NCBI GenBank assembly: GCA_017962275.1
Contig: JAGCVQ010000101.1
Span: forward strand, 1 to 61,055
Length of the DNA stretch: 61,055 nucleotides
Direction: 5' to 3'
DNA from: Bacteroidales bacterium
GTDB lineage: Bacteria; Bacteroidota; Bacteroidia; Bacteroidales; WCHB1-69
Position numbers and translations under genes: made by a program. The notes beneath the pieces are model-generated. The model was not told where the DNA came from and searched no databases. It worked only from the letters and a program-made list of their open reading frames with translations. This document shows positions 15,100 through 22,169 of this stretch, piece after piece (position 1 is the first letter of the stretch; each line of letters begins with the position of its first letter).

Positions 15100-15137
15100 A
15101 AATTTTCCAAAAGCTTGACTTTTTCAGTTTAATATTA

Positions 15138-15145
15138 TACTTTTG
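15138..15145 (+). promoter_or_regulatory. -7 box for the DUF2795 gene
   Basis: TACTTTTG, 38 bp before the ATG at 15184. Confidence 0.65.
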
Positions 15146-15183
15146 CGCCCTCAAAAACAAACCATTTTTTAAACGTAAAAACT

Positions 15184-15405
15184 ATGTATTGGACATTAGA
15201 ATTAGCCACGCGATTAGAGGACGCTCCCTGGCCGGCAACCCGTGACGAGTTGCTTGACTACGCCATCCGTTCCGGCGCCCCCATGGAAGTGATCGAGAAT
15301 CTTCAGGAGATCGACGACGAGGGTGAAACTTACGACTCCATCGAGGACATCTGGCCCGATTACCCCTCCAAGGAGGACTTCTTTTTCAACGAGGATGAAT
15401 ACTAA
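15184..15405 (+). CDS. DUF2795 family small acidic protein
   Basis: The protein has 73 residues, begins MYWTLELATRLEDAPWPAT and ends DFFFNEDEY. It is highly conserved among Bacteroidota, where the family is called DUF2795; the function is unknown. The sequence is strongly acidic in its second half (IDDEGETYDSIEDIWPDYPS). The fold is expected to be a small helical domain. It is monocistronic, with a promoter upstream and an intrinsic terminator about 50 bp downstream. Confidence 0.88.
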   Translation: MYWTLELATRLEDAPWPATRDELLDYAIRSGAPMEVIENLQEIDDEGETYDSIEDIWPDYPSKEDFFFNEDEY

Positions 15406-15455
15406 GCGTCCCCAATACTAAAACGGCGAACCTAAATTACTGAAATTCAACATGA

Positions 15456-15484
15456 AAGCGCGCTAATATGGCGCGTTTTTTTCT
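15456..15484 (+). terminator. Intrinsic terminator after the DUF2795 gene
   Basis: Stem CGCGC/GCGCG around TAATATG, followed by a run of seven T. Confidence 0.75.
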
Positions 15485-15488
15485 GTCC

Positions 15489-15535
15489 GGTCCAACTCCG
15501 GTGTAACTCCGGTCTAACTCCTGTGTGGGTCCTGC
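15489..15535 (+). repeat. 10-11-bp tandem repeat CAACTCCGGT
   Basis: Short imperfect units (TCCGGTCCAAC, TCCGGTGTAAC, TCCGGTCTAAC, TCCTGTGTGGG) between the terminator and the convergent TonB-domain gene. Confidence 0.55.
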
Positions 15536-15567
15536 GTAAGACAGTGTGTAACTTGTATATATATACC

Positions 15568-16005
15568 TTACCAAGAAATCGAGTAGCTATACCCGCCGGA
15601 GGACTTCGAGGGTTTATGTCCTCCCGATTTCTTGGAAGAAGACGTATAAGTATAGGTGATGGTGGATTGTGCAGGGGCGGGCGCGAGGTGGAAGTTGATG
15701 TTCAGCTTGCTGTTCATCTTGAGTCGGATGCCGCGGTTGCGCACCTTGTCGTAGCGCAGCATGTTCACGATGCGCAGCGCCTCCTCGTCGCACGAGGGGC
15801 AGAGGCTCTTCACCACGACCGGGTTCTCCACGATGCCGTCGTCGGTCACCTGGTAGGCAACGGTCACCACCCCCTCGATCCGCTGATCCATAGCGTCCTG
15901 CGGGTACTGCAGGTGGGCGTTCACGAACTCGCGCAAGGCCTTCGCCCCGCCGGGATACAGGGGCTTCTCCAGAAATTTCTTTTTCTTTTTCTTCTTCTCG
16001 TCCAT
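15568..16005 (-). CDS. TonB C-terminal-domain protein without membrane anchor
   Basis: The protein has 145 residues. After a lysine-rich start (MDEKKKKKKKFLEKPLYPGG) comes a TonB C-terminal-like domain at about 15-105: ALREFVNAHLQYPQDAMDQR, GVVTVAYQVTDDGIVENPVV and EALRIVNMLRY are the usual Bacteroidota energy-transducer signatures. There is no transmembrane helix or signal peptide, and the tail is rich in Ser, Tyr and Lys. Canonical TonB needs an N-terminal anchor, so this is either a cytoplasmic derivative or a truncated gene. The start at 16005 follows a variant -7 box; the longer frame to 16050 overlaps it. Confidence 0.75.
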   Translation of the reverse strand: MDEKKKKKKKFLEKPLYPGGAKALREFVNAHLQYPQDAMDQRIEGVVTVAYQVTDDGIVENPVVVKSLCPSCDEEALRIVNMLRYDKVRNRGIRLKMNSKLNINFHLAPAPAQSTITYTYTSSSKKSGGHKPSKSSGGYSYSISW

Positions 16006-16026
16006 GTCGTTCCGAAAATGAAGTGG

Positions 16027-16034
16027 CGAAAGTA
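16027..16034 (-). promoter_or_regulatory. Variant -7 box for the TonB-domain gene
   Basis: TACTTTCG on the minus strand (C in place of the last T), 21 bp before the ATG at 16005. Confidence 0.5.
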
Positions 16035-16137
16035 CACTTTTTTCGGTCACGGCGCACCGACAAACGATGCAAGTGAATGTCGAAACTGAATTTATTGAAA
16101 ATTTTCCAAATCACATATAATTGAATAAAAAAAATTA

Positions 16138-16145
16138 TATCTTTG
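16138..16145 (+). promoter_or_regulatory. -7 box for the PIN toxin pair
   Basis: TATCTTTG, 19 bp before the ATG at 16165. Confidence 0.7.
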
Positions 16146-16164
16146 CCGAAAATTTGAAAGCATT

Positions 16165-16308
16165 ATGGCACCGAAAAAAATCAAGAAAGCAAGTCCTAAA
16201 AGAAAGGGCAAAACGACCATTAAGAAAACCGGCCTTGCCGGACTTTATGGAGCTCTGAAAGGCAAAATCCATTACAAGGACGACTCTATTTTTAATCTTG
16301 GAATATGA
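16165..16308 (+). CDS. Tiny basic protein, probable antitoxin to the PIN protein
   Basis: This 47-residue protein starts MAPKKIKKASPKRKGKTTIK and ends LKGKIHYKDDSIFNLGI. The first 22 residues are almost entirely basic. The tail resembles the toxin-binding end of short VapB-like/DUF2281-type antitoxins (GKI.Y..D..F). Its stop overlaps the start of the PIN gene (ATGA), so the two are translationally coupled. It has no recognisable DNA-binding fold, although the basic head could contact nucleic acid. The antitoxin role is inferred from gene order and coupling. Confidence 0.7.
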   Translation: MAPKKIKKASPKRKGKTTIKKTGLAGLYGALKGKIHYKDDSIFNLGI

Positions 16309-16700
16309 GGCGTTTCCTTTTAGACACCTGCGTTCTAATATGGCTGTTGTCGGAAGACCGACGTGTGAAGGAAATATCGGAAGACATACGGTATTTCCAA
16401 GGAGACTATGCGGTTTCGACAATCACCATCATGGAGCTTCTGTACCTTATCCAGAGCGGAAAGCTGAAGATAGACATATCATTCGACGAACTAATCAACC
16501 TTCTGAAATCAAGAAACATCAAGTTAGAAGAAACAAATCGTGAATCCCTGCGGGTCCTGTCGGAACTGCCGTTTTTCAAGAAGCACCCCGACCCGTTTGA
16601 CCGCGTTATCATATCCCAAGCAATATCTGAAAACCGAACACTCATTTCGGGCGATCGCAATTTCATACTGTACAAGGACGCCAGGCTGCTCACCATTTAA
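16305..16700 (+). CDS. PIN-domain toxin (VapC-like ribonuclease)
   Basis: This 131-residue protein has the conserved acidic residues of PIN nucleases: LLDTCVLIW with Asp at 7, TIMELLYL with Glu near 44, DPFDRVIISQA with Asp near 97-100, and LISGDRNF near 115-121. VapC-type toxins cut tRNA or rRNA, and the sequence pattern YLIQSGKLKI..F after the Glu is typical. It starts inside the stop of the small basic gene. Its own stop shares bases with the stop of the convergent gene at 16697. The region is AT-richer than the flanks, which fits mobile toxin-antitoxin cassettes. Confidence 0.88.
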   Translation: MRRFLLDTCVLIWLLSEDRRVKEISEDIRYFQGDYAVSTITIMELLYLIQSGKLKIDISFDELINLLKSRNIKLEETNRESLRVLSELPFFKKHPDPFDRVIISQAISENRTLISGDRNFILYKDARLLTI

Positions 16701-17014
16701 AACAAAGGCTTCTTATACACATAGACCCAGTGGCTATCCTCTGTCGCGCAACGGGAACCGAGAGCTTGGGCCGTTCCTTTCTTTGAAAAAAAGTCTTCTA
16801 CCTGAGAGGCCGTTTTTTTGGTGTAAGCATAGAACACAGCGTAGTGCTGAATTCCGAAGCCAAATGCATCCTCGTGCTCTTTTCGCCGACGCCTCGGACT
16901 ATTGGAAACACCGACATACCATTTGCGGTAATCCGGGGCAAGCAGGCTGTGTTCGTCAATGTGCCAGTTAATCTTAGCAACCAGCGACCTATAAGTCTTC
17001 GTTTTCTTTTCCAT
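16697..17014 (-). CDS. GIY-YIG-like small protein
   Basis: The protein has 105 residues. KWYVGVSNSPRRRRKEHEDA (about 31-50) matches the second half of the GIY-YIG nuclease pattern (YVG, then Arg, then H/E), and VEDFFSK..TAQALGSR..WVYVYKKP matches the short GIY-YIG-like proteins of Bacteroides as I remember them. The leading GIY strand is not clear, so catalysis is uncertain. It faces the PIN toxin tail to tail, the two stops sharing TTAA. It has its own promoter with a leader of about 70 nt. Confidence 0.62.
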   Translation of the reverse strand: MEKKTKTYRSLVAKINWHIDEHSLLAPDYRKWYVGVSNSPRRRRKEHEDAFGFGIQHYAVFYAYTKKTASQVEDFFSKKGTAQALGSRCATEDSHWVYVYKKPLF

Positions 17015-17089
17015 GAAATCTTACTATTGTTGAACGACATGCAATTCAATTGTCAAATCAAAAAATGACAACACTCAACATTGATTTTG

Positions 17090-17097
17090 CAAAAATA
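17090..17097 (-). promoter_or_regulatory. -7 box for the GIY-YIG-like gene
   Basis: TATTTTTG on the minus strand, 75 bp before the ATG at 17014. It could also lie in the 3' flank of the tRNA transcript. Confidence 0.5.
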
Positions 17098-17177
17098 CAC
17101 AATATAATGAAAAAAAGGCCAACAATGAACGAAAAAAAAACGCGACTCACTGTTCGGTGAACCGCGCTCGGACTTCG

Positions 17178-17249
<72 letters not shown>

Positions 17250-17262
17250 ATGTTTTAGGCCG

Positions 17263-17270
17263 CAAAAATA
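17263..17270 (-). promoter_or_regulatory. -7 box for initiator tRNA-Met
   Basis: TATTTTTG on the minus strand, 13 bp before the tRNA. Confidence 0.6.
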
Positions 17271-17329
17271 CACTTTTTTCGCATTTGAACAATATTTGTC
17301 GAAAAAAATTTTTCATGTCATTTTTTTTG

Positions 17330-17337
17330 TATCTTTG
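17330..17337 (+). promoter_or_regulatory. -7 box for rpsA
   Basis: TATCTTTG. The ATG lies 102 bp downstream, so the transcript has a leader of about 95 nt. Confidence 0.7.
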
Positions 17338-17342
17338 CCGGC

Positions 17343-17431
17343 TCAATTGAAAGAGGCTCTTCGATTGACATACAAGCAGTTAACCTCATTGTTTAATCTT
17401 AAAAAGCCCCAGTCTCAGGGCAAATTGAGAC
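17343..17431 (+). promoter_or_regulatory. Structured rpsA leader
   Basis: Two hairpins are visible. 17343-17368 pairs TCAATTGAA with TTCGATTGA. 17412-17431 pairs GTCTCA with TGAGAC around GGGCAAAT, ending 8 nt before the ATG. The position at the initiation region suggests translational autoregulation by protein S1, as known for E. coli rpsA; this is inference. Confidence 0.5.
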
Positions 17432-17439
17432 AAGAATTT

Positions 17440-19395
17440 ATGTCAGAAGAATTACTGAACACTCCTGAGCAGGTCGAAGAAACCGCGCAAAATGTGGAAA
17501 ATGTTGCCGAAACCGTAGCGGAAAACGTGGTCGAGGAAGCCACCGCAGCCGCCGAAGAGGCCATGCCCGAAACCGAAAAGGCCCCCAAGGCTCCCCGCAA
17601 AATGCGTGATTTCGAGAACGCCTACGCCAACGCGCTCGAAAACTTCAGCTGGGACAAGGTCTCCGAACAGAACGACCGCTACTCCAAAGACGAGCAGAAC
17701 CGTCTCGAAGAGGCTTACTCCAAGTCCTTCAAGTCTATCGAGCAGGGTGATGTCATCACCGGCAAGGTGGTCTCCATCAACGACCGCGAAGTGGTCCTCA
17801 ACATCGGCTTCAAGTCCGACGGCGTCATCAACGCTTCCGAACTGCGCTACAACAAAGACCTCAAGATCGGCGACGATGTGGAGGTTTACGTGGAAAGCCA
17901 AGAAGATGCCAACGGCCAGATGCAGCTCTCCCACAAGCGCGCCCTCATCCTCAAGTCTTGGCAGCGCGTCAACGAGGCCTACGACAACCAGGAGGTCATC
18001 ACCGGCTACGTGAAAGGCAAGACCAAAGGCGGTCTCATCGTCGATGTCTTCGGTATCGAAGCCTTCCTGCCCGGTTCCCAAATCGACGTCAAGCAAATTC
18101 GCGACTTCGACGTCTATGTCGGCAAGACCATGGAGTTCAAGGTGGTCAAGATCAACCACGACTACAAGAACGTGGTCGTTTCCCACAAGGCTCTCATCGA
18201 GGCCGAAATCGAAGCCCAGAAGGCCGAAATCATCAGCCGCCTCGAAGTCGGCCAAATCCTCGAAGGTACGGTCAAGAACATCGTTTCTTACGGTGCGTTC
18301 GTCGATCTCGGCGGTCTGGACGGTCTTATCCACATCACCGACCTCTCTTGGGGCCGCATCAGCCATCCGTCAGAGGTTGTGGAGCTCGACCAGAAGGTCA
18401 ATGTCGTTATCCTCAACTTCGAAGAGGGCAAGAAGCGTATCGCCTTGGGTCTCAAGCAGCTCACCCCGCAACCTTGGGAGAAGCTCGACCCGAATTTGAA
18501 AGTCGGCGACAAAGTCAAAGGTAAAGTGGTCGTCATCACTGACTACGGCGCTTTCGTGGAAGTCATCCCCGGCGTGGAAGGTCTTATCCACGTTTCCGAA
18601 ATGTCCTGGTCACAGCACCTGCGCACCGCTCACGACTTCCTCAAAGTCGGTGACGAAGTAGAAGCTGTTGTGCTCACCCTCGACCGCGAAGGCCAGAAAA
18701 TGTCTCTCGGCATCAAGCAACTCATCCCCGATCCGTGGGCTGACATCCTGGAGAAATATCCCGTCGGTTCCCGTCACACCGCCACTGTCCGCAACTTCAC
18801 CACGTTCGGCATCTTCGTCGAGCTGGAAGAGGGCGTTGACGGCCTGATCCACATTTCCGACCTCTCCTGGAACAAGAAGATCAAACATCCCGCTGAGTTC
18901 ACGAAAGTGGGTGAATCCATCGAAGTGGTCGTCCTCGAAGTGGACACCGAGAACCGTCGCCTGAGCCTGGGTCACAAACAACTCGAGGAGAATCCTTGGG
19001 ACGTTTATGAGACCATCTTCACCATCGGTTCCGTGCACGAAGGCACCATCACCGGCATGAACGACAAGGGTGCTACCGTGATGCTCCCGCACAACATCGA
19101 GGGCTTTGCATTCAACCGTCATCTGGTGAAAGAGGACAAATCAACTGCCAAGGAAGGCGAGACCCTCCCGTTCATGGTGGTTGATTTCTCCAAGGACGCC
19201 AAGAAGATCCACCTCTCCCACACCAAGACCTGGCAACCCGACAGAGATTCTGAAGAGAGAACCAGAAACGAGGAGGAGAGACAGAAAGAGCGCGATATTC
19301 AGAAAGTGAACGAGAGCAACGTCGAAAAGGCGACCCTCGGCGACCTGAACATCCTGCAATCTCTGAAGGAAGATCTCGAAAAGGAAGGAAAGTAA
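17440..19395 (+). CDS. rpsA: 30S ribosomal protein S1
   Basis: This 651-residue protein binds mRNA on the small ribosomal subunit. An acidic, Ala/Glu-rich N-terminal extension (about 1-60) is followed by six S1/OB-fold repeats. Typical repeat signatures are GKVVSINDREVVLNIGFKSD, GAFVDLGGLDGLIHITDLSW, GAFVEVIPGVEGLIHVSEMS and GIFVELEEGVDGLIHISDLS. The start at 17440 is chosen because upstream codons overlap the promoter and hairpins. S1 matters for initiation in Bacteroidota, where Shine-Dalgarno pairing is rarely used. A terminator follows the stop codon. Confidence 0.95.
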   Translation: MSEELLNTPEQVEETAQNVENVAETVAENVVEEATAAAEEAMPETEKAPKAPRKMRDFENAYANALENFSWDKVSEQNDRYSKDEQNRLEEAYSKSFKSIEQGDVITGKVVSINDREVVLNIGFKSDGVINASELRYNKDLKIGDDVEVYVESQEDANGQMQLSHKRALILKSWQRVNEAYDNQEVITGYVKGKTKGGLIVDVFGIEAFLPGSQIDVKQIRDFDVYVGKTMEFKVVKINHDYKNVVVSHKALIEAEIEAQKAEIISRLEVGQILEGTVKNIVSYGAFVDLGGLDGLIHITDLSWGRISHPSEVVELDQKVNVVILNFEEGKKRIALGLKQLTPQPWEKLDPNLKVGDKVKGKVVVITDYGAFVEVIPGVEGLIHVSEMSWSQHLRTAHDFLKVGDEVEAVVLTLDREGQKMSLGIKQLIPDPWADILEKYPVGSRHTATVRNFTTFGIFVELEEGVDGLIHISDLSWNKKIKHPAEFTKVGESIEVVVLEVDTENRRLSLGHKQLEENPWDVYETIFTIGSVHEGTITGMNDKGATVMLPHNIEGFAFNRHLVKEDKSTAKEGETLPFMVVDFSKDAKKIHLSHTKTWQPDRDSEERTRNEEERQKERDIQKVNESNVEKATLGDLNILQSLKEDLEKEGK

Positions 19396-19416
19396 TCTCC
19401 TTCTTTTAAGAAATGT

Positions 19417-19446
19417 AAAAGGCGATCGGCAACGGTCGCCTTTTTT
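19417..19446 (+). terminator. Intrinsic terminator after rpsA
   Basis: The stem AAAAGGCGA/TCGCCTTTT has a 10-nt loop, followed by further T residues. Confidence 0.85.
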
Positions 19447-19450
19447 GCTG

Positions 19451-19471
19451 AATGAAGAATGAAGAATGAAA
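19451..19471 (+). repeat. Heptamer array AATGAAG
   Basis: Three 7-bp units (AATGAAG, AATGAAG, AATGAAA). The same unit occurs on the other strand as CATTCTT x4 at 45033-45060. Confidence 0.7.
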
Positions 19472-19536
19472 TAGAATAATAGACAACACCTTATTTCTTG
19501 AAACTTTAATCTTGAAACTTGAAACTAAAAAAATTG

Positions 19537-19544
19537 TACCTTTG
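19537..19544 (+). promoter_or_regulatory. -7 box for the DUF3990 pair
   Basis: TACCTTTG, 20 bp before the ATG at 19565. Confidence 0.7.
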
Positions 19545-19564
19545 CGGTCGCAAAAAATATAACG

Positions 19565-20038
19565 ATGGAAGATACAAAGGACACTGCCTATTTGTTTCAC
19601 GGGAGCAATCAGCCGATTCAAAACCCTGAAATCATTGTACGTGGATACTACAAAGATTTCGGGTATGGCTTCTATTGCACCAACCTGGAAAAACAAGCCC
19701 GGCGGTGGGCGCTTACCCGGCAAAACGAACATGTGGTTTCCGTTTATAGCTATACTACCGACACAAACCTGAACGTACTTTCTTTTCCTAGCATGTCGGA
19801 CGAATGGCTTGACTTTGTTGTGGCTTGCAGACGAGGAGTTCCGCATGATTATGATATTGTTGAAGGGCCTATGGCCGACGACCAGATATGGGACTATGTG
19901 GAAGACTTTGCCAGCGGGAAGATCTCAAGAGAGGCGTTTTGGGCACTGGCCAAGTTCCGCATCCCGACGCATCAGATTGCATTTTGCACAGACAAGGCTC
20001 TGCAATCTTTAAAATATGAAAGGAGTTACGCTTTATGA
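19565..20038 (+). CDS. DUF3990 family protein, ADP-ribosyltransferase-like toxin candidate
   Basis: The protein has 157 residues. TAYLFHGSNQPIQNPEIIV near 7-25 has the His of the H-Y-x core of ADP-ribosyltransferase folds. DFGYGFYCTNLEKQARRWA near 32-50 supplies the Tyr and the following helix. YDIVEGPMADDQIWDYVEDF near 96-115 and HQIAFCTDKALQSLK near 138-152 are the other blocks I associate with DUF3990. Family members are usually encoded beside DUF3791-type partners, as here: the next gene starts inside this stop (ATGA). A toxin that modifies a macromolecule with ADP-ribose is a reasonable hypothesis but is not shown. It has its own promoter and is AT-richer than its neighbours. Confidence 0.75.
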   Translation: MEDTKDTAYLFHGSNQPIQNPEIIVRGYYKDFGYGFYCTNLEKQARRWALTRQNEHVVSVYSYTTDTNLNVLSFPSMSDEWLDFVVACRRGVPHDYDIVEGPMADDQIWDYVEDFASGKISREAFWALAKFRIPTHQIAFCTDKALQSLKYERSYAL

Positions 20039-20505
20039 CAAATGTGTTTTTCCCCGATGAGCAAGTGACCGAGAACGATCTCTATTTCGTTTGTTATATG
20101 ATCGAGCGGGTGGCACGAGAGTTGAAACAACCCAACAAGTACGTTGTCAACGCATTAGGTTACAACACATTAGCTGAGAAGCTTTCTTTAGCTAACGTTC
20201 TGCACGCCAGCAATCCGCAAGCGGTTTGCGCCGACTGGATAGAGACATACTCTCTTATACCGGGCAATTACGACGTGACAAATGTCAATCCAGAACTGTG
20301 TGAAACTATCCCGACAGCTTTGCAGATGGGAAAAGTATATACACGCCTGATAACGTCCACGTTGTCCATTGAAGAGGATTACGCCGAAGCCATCATGAGG
20401 GTTTACAACTCCCCGATATGCGAAACTCTCGACAACTACAACTGCAGCGCCTATTACGAACCCTCGCCCTACATAACCCGATGCTACTATGAGGGCGGAT
20501 TTTAA
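20035..20505 (+). CDS. Partner of the DUF3990 protein, probable antitoxin (DUF3791-like N-terminus)
   Basis: The protein has 156 residues. The first 80 (ENDLYFVCYMIERVARELKQ, then a helical stretch to GNYDVTN) resemble the helical DUF3791 domain that accompanies DUF3990 genes. The second half (PTALQMGKVYTRLITSTLSI) continues the helical pattern and ends in a Tyr-rich tail (YNCSAYYEPSPYITRCYYEGG). Translational coupling by a 4-bp overlap implies stoichiometric production and a role as antitoxin. No DNA-binding motif is obvious. The assignment rests mainly on gene order. Confidence 0.55.
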   Translation: MTNVFFPDEQVTENDLYFVCYMIERVARELKQPNKYVVNALGYNTLAEKLSLANVLHASNPQAVCADWIETYSLIPGNYDVTNVNPELCETIPTALQMGKVYTRLITSTLSIEEDYAEAIMRVYNSPICETLDNYNCSAYYEPSPYITRCYYEGGF

Positions 20506-20561
20506 CTCATAACATCCTCACCGCCACGTTTTTTGAAGTATCAATTTTAAAATCCAAGAAT

Positions 20562-22016
20562 ATGAACGAAGAAATGCTGAATTTGAAACCGTCAAAGGTT
20601 TTCTATTATTTCAATGAAATCACCAAGATTCCGCGCCCGTCGAAGCGCGAAGAGAAGATGTCGCTGTGGTTGGAGGCTACCGGCAAGAAGCTGGGTCTTG
20701 AGACCAAGCGCGACAAAGTGGGTAACGTACTGATTTCCAAGCCCGCCACACCGGGTAAGGAGAACGTCACCCCCGTGGTGCTGCAAGCCCACATGGACAT
20801 GGTGTGCGAGAAGAACAACGACAAGGTGTTCGATTTCGACAAAGACGCCATCGAGACGTATATTGACGGTGAGTGGCTGAAGGCGAAGGGCACGACCCTC
20901 GGCGCCGATGACGGTATCGGCGTGGCTATGGCACTGGCCGTCCTCGACGACAAGGAGCTGGAACACGGTCCCATCGAGGCGCTCTTCACCATCGACGAGG
21001 AGACGGGTCTGACCGGCGCCAAAGCGGTGGAAGCCGGTTTCATGAACGGCAAGATGCTCCTCAACCTCGATTCCGAGGACGAAGGACAGTTTTTCATCGG
21101 ATGTGCCGGCGGTCAAGACACCGTGGCCAAGGTTCCCGTGGACTATGAGCCCGTCGAGGGCGACTGCGAGTTCTTCAAGGTCGAAGTCAAGGGTCTGCAG
21201 GGCGGTCACAGCGGCGACGACATCAACAAGGGCCGCGGCAATGCCGTGAAGCTCCTCGCCCGCATCCTTTGGAATTCCTACAGCTACCACGACCTGCGCG
21301 TGGCTGACATCAATGCCGGCAACCTGCGCAACGCCATCGCCCGCGAGGGTTACGCCATCGTGGCCGTGCCGAAAGAGGAGGTGGAAGAATGGAAAGCCTA
21401 TATCGCCGAGATGGACAAGACGTACAAGGCTGAATTCCACACCACTGACCCCGGCGTGACCGTGACCGTGGAGCCCGCTCCCGCCGTGAAAGAGGTGTTG
21501 GAGGAGACGCTCCAGATCGATGTGCTGAACGCGCTCGTGGTGTGTCCGCACGGTGTCGCGGCCATGTCTCAGGACATTCCCGGCTTTGTGGAGACTTCCA
21601 CCAACCTGGCTTCCGTGAAGATTGTGGATGGCGAAGTGGTGTTCACCACCAGCCAGCGCAGCTCTGTGGAATCCAAGAAGGCGGCCATCGTCGATAAGGT
21701 ATCGACCACTTTCTGGATGATCGGCGCCGATGTGGAGAATTCCGACGGCTATCCAGGCTGGAACCCGAACCCGAACTCCGAGGCCGTGCGCGTGCTGACG
21801 GAGGCTTACCGCAACCTTTTCCACAAAGACCCGGAGGTGCTGGCCATCCACGCCGGCCTCGAATGCGGCCTCTTCTCCGAAAAGTACCCCGACATGGATA
21901 TGGTCTCCTTCGGCCCGACATTGCGCGGCGTGCACTCCCCGGACGAAAAACTCGAAATCAAGACGGTGCAGATGTGCTGGGACTTGATGGTCGAGTTCTT
22001 CAAGCTGCTGAAATAG
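20562..22016 (+). CDS. pepD: Aminoacyl-histidine dipeptidase (M20C)
   Basis: This 484-residue cytoplasmic metallopeptidase cleaves Xaa-His dipeptides such as carnosine and broader dipeptides. The metal ligands are in QAHMDMVCEK (His77, Asp79), LGADDGIGVA (about Asp115) and TIDEETGLTGA (catalytic Glu). The lid-domain motif is GGHSGDDINKGRGN, and the last ligand is in RGVHSPDEKLEI near the C-terminus. The length matches the family. No -7 box is evident in the 56 bp before the ATG, so it may be read through from the DUF3990 unit. A strong terminator follows. Confidence 0.93.
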   Translation: MNEEMLNLKPSKVFYYFNEITKIPRPSKREEKMSLWLEATGKKLGLETKRDKVGNVLISKPATPGKENVTPVVLQAHMDMVCEKNNDKVFDFDKDAIETYIDGEWLKAKGTTLGADDGIGVAMALAVLDDKELEHGPIEALFTIDEETGLTGAKAVEAGFMNGKMLLNLDSEDEGQFFIGCAGGQDTVAKVPVDYEPVEGDCEFFKVEVKGLQGGHSGDDINKGRGNAVKLLARILWNSYSYHDLRVADINAGNLRNAIAREGYAIVAVPKEEVEEWKAYIAEMDKTYKAEFHTTDPGVTVTVEPAPAVKEVLEETLQIDVLNALVVCPHGVAAMSQDIPGFVETSTNLASVKIVDGEVVFTTSQRSSVESKKAAIVDKVSTTFWMIGADVENSDGYPGWNPNPNSEAVRVLTEAYRNLFHKDPEVLAIHAGLECGLFSEKYPDMDMVSFGPTLRGVHSPDEKLEIKTVQMCWDLMVEFFKLLK

Positions 22017-22043
22017 GCAACAGATTGTCTTTTATGGATATCC

Positions 22044-22084
22044 GACGAATCCCTGCGCCACTTCCTGCGGGGATTCGTCTTTTT
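22044..22084 (+). terminator. Intrinsic terminator after pepD
   Basis: Perfect 10-bp stem GACGAATCCC/GGGATTCGTC, 16-nt loop, followed by TTTTT. Confidence 0.88.
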
Positions 22085-22132
22085 ATGCCACAGCACTGAA
22101 AACAAAACATCGGAGGAAGTCACAAAATTCGT

Positions 22133-22140
22133 AATTTTGC
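22133..22140 (+). promoter_or_regulatory. -7 box for the polytopic membrane protein
   Basis: TAATTTTG, 29 bp before the ATG at 22170. Confidence 0.6.
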
Positions 22141-22169
22141 CGTTCTAATTCTTCAAAGTCCGATTCGCA

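Noticed and set aside
17452..18366. Open frame of 304 codons on the minus strand
   Set aside because: It is antisense to rpsA; the composition (D, V, L, G runs) mirrors the S1 repeats.
20592..21935. Long open frame (447 codons) on the minus strand
   Set aside because: It lies opposite pepD, is full of His/Val/Gly runs caused by the high-GC codon use of the real gene, and has no promoter or family match.
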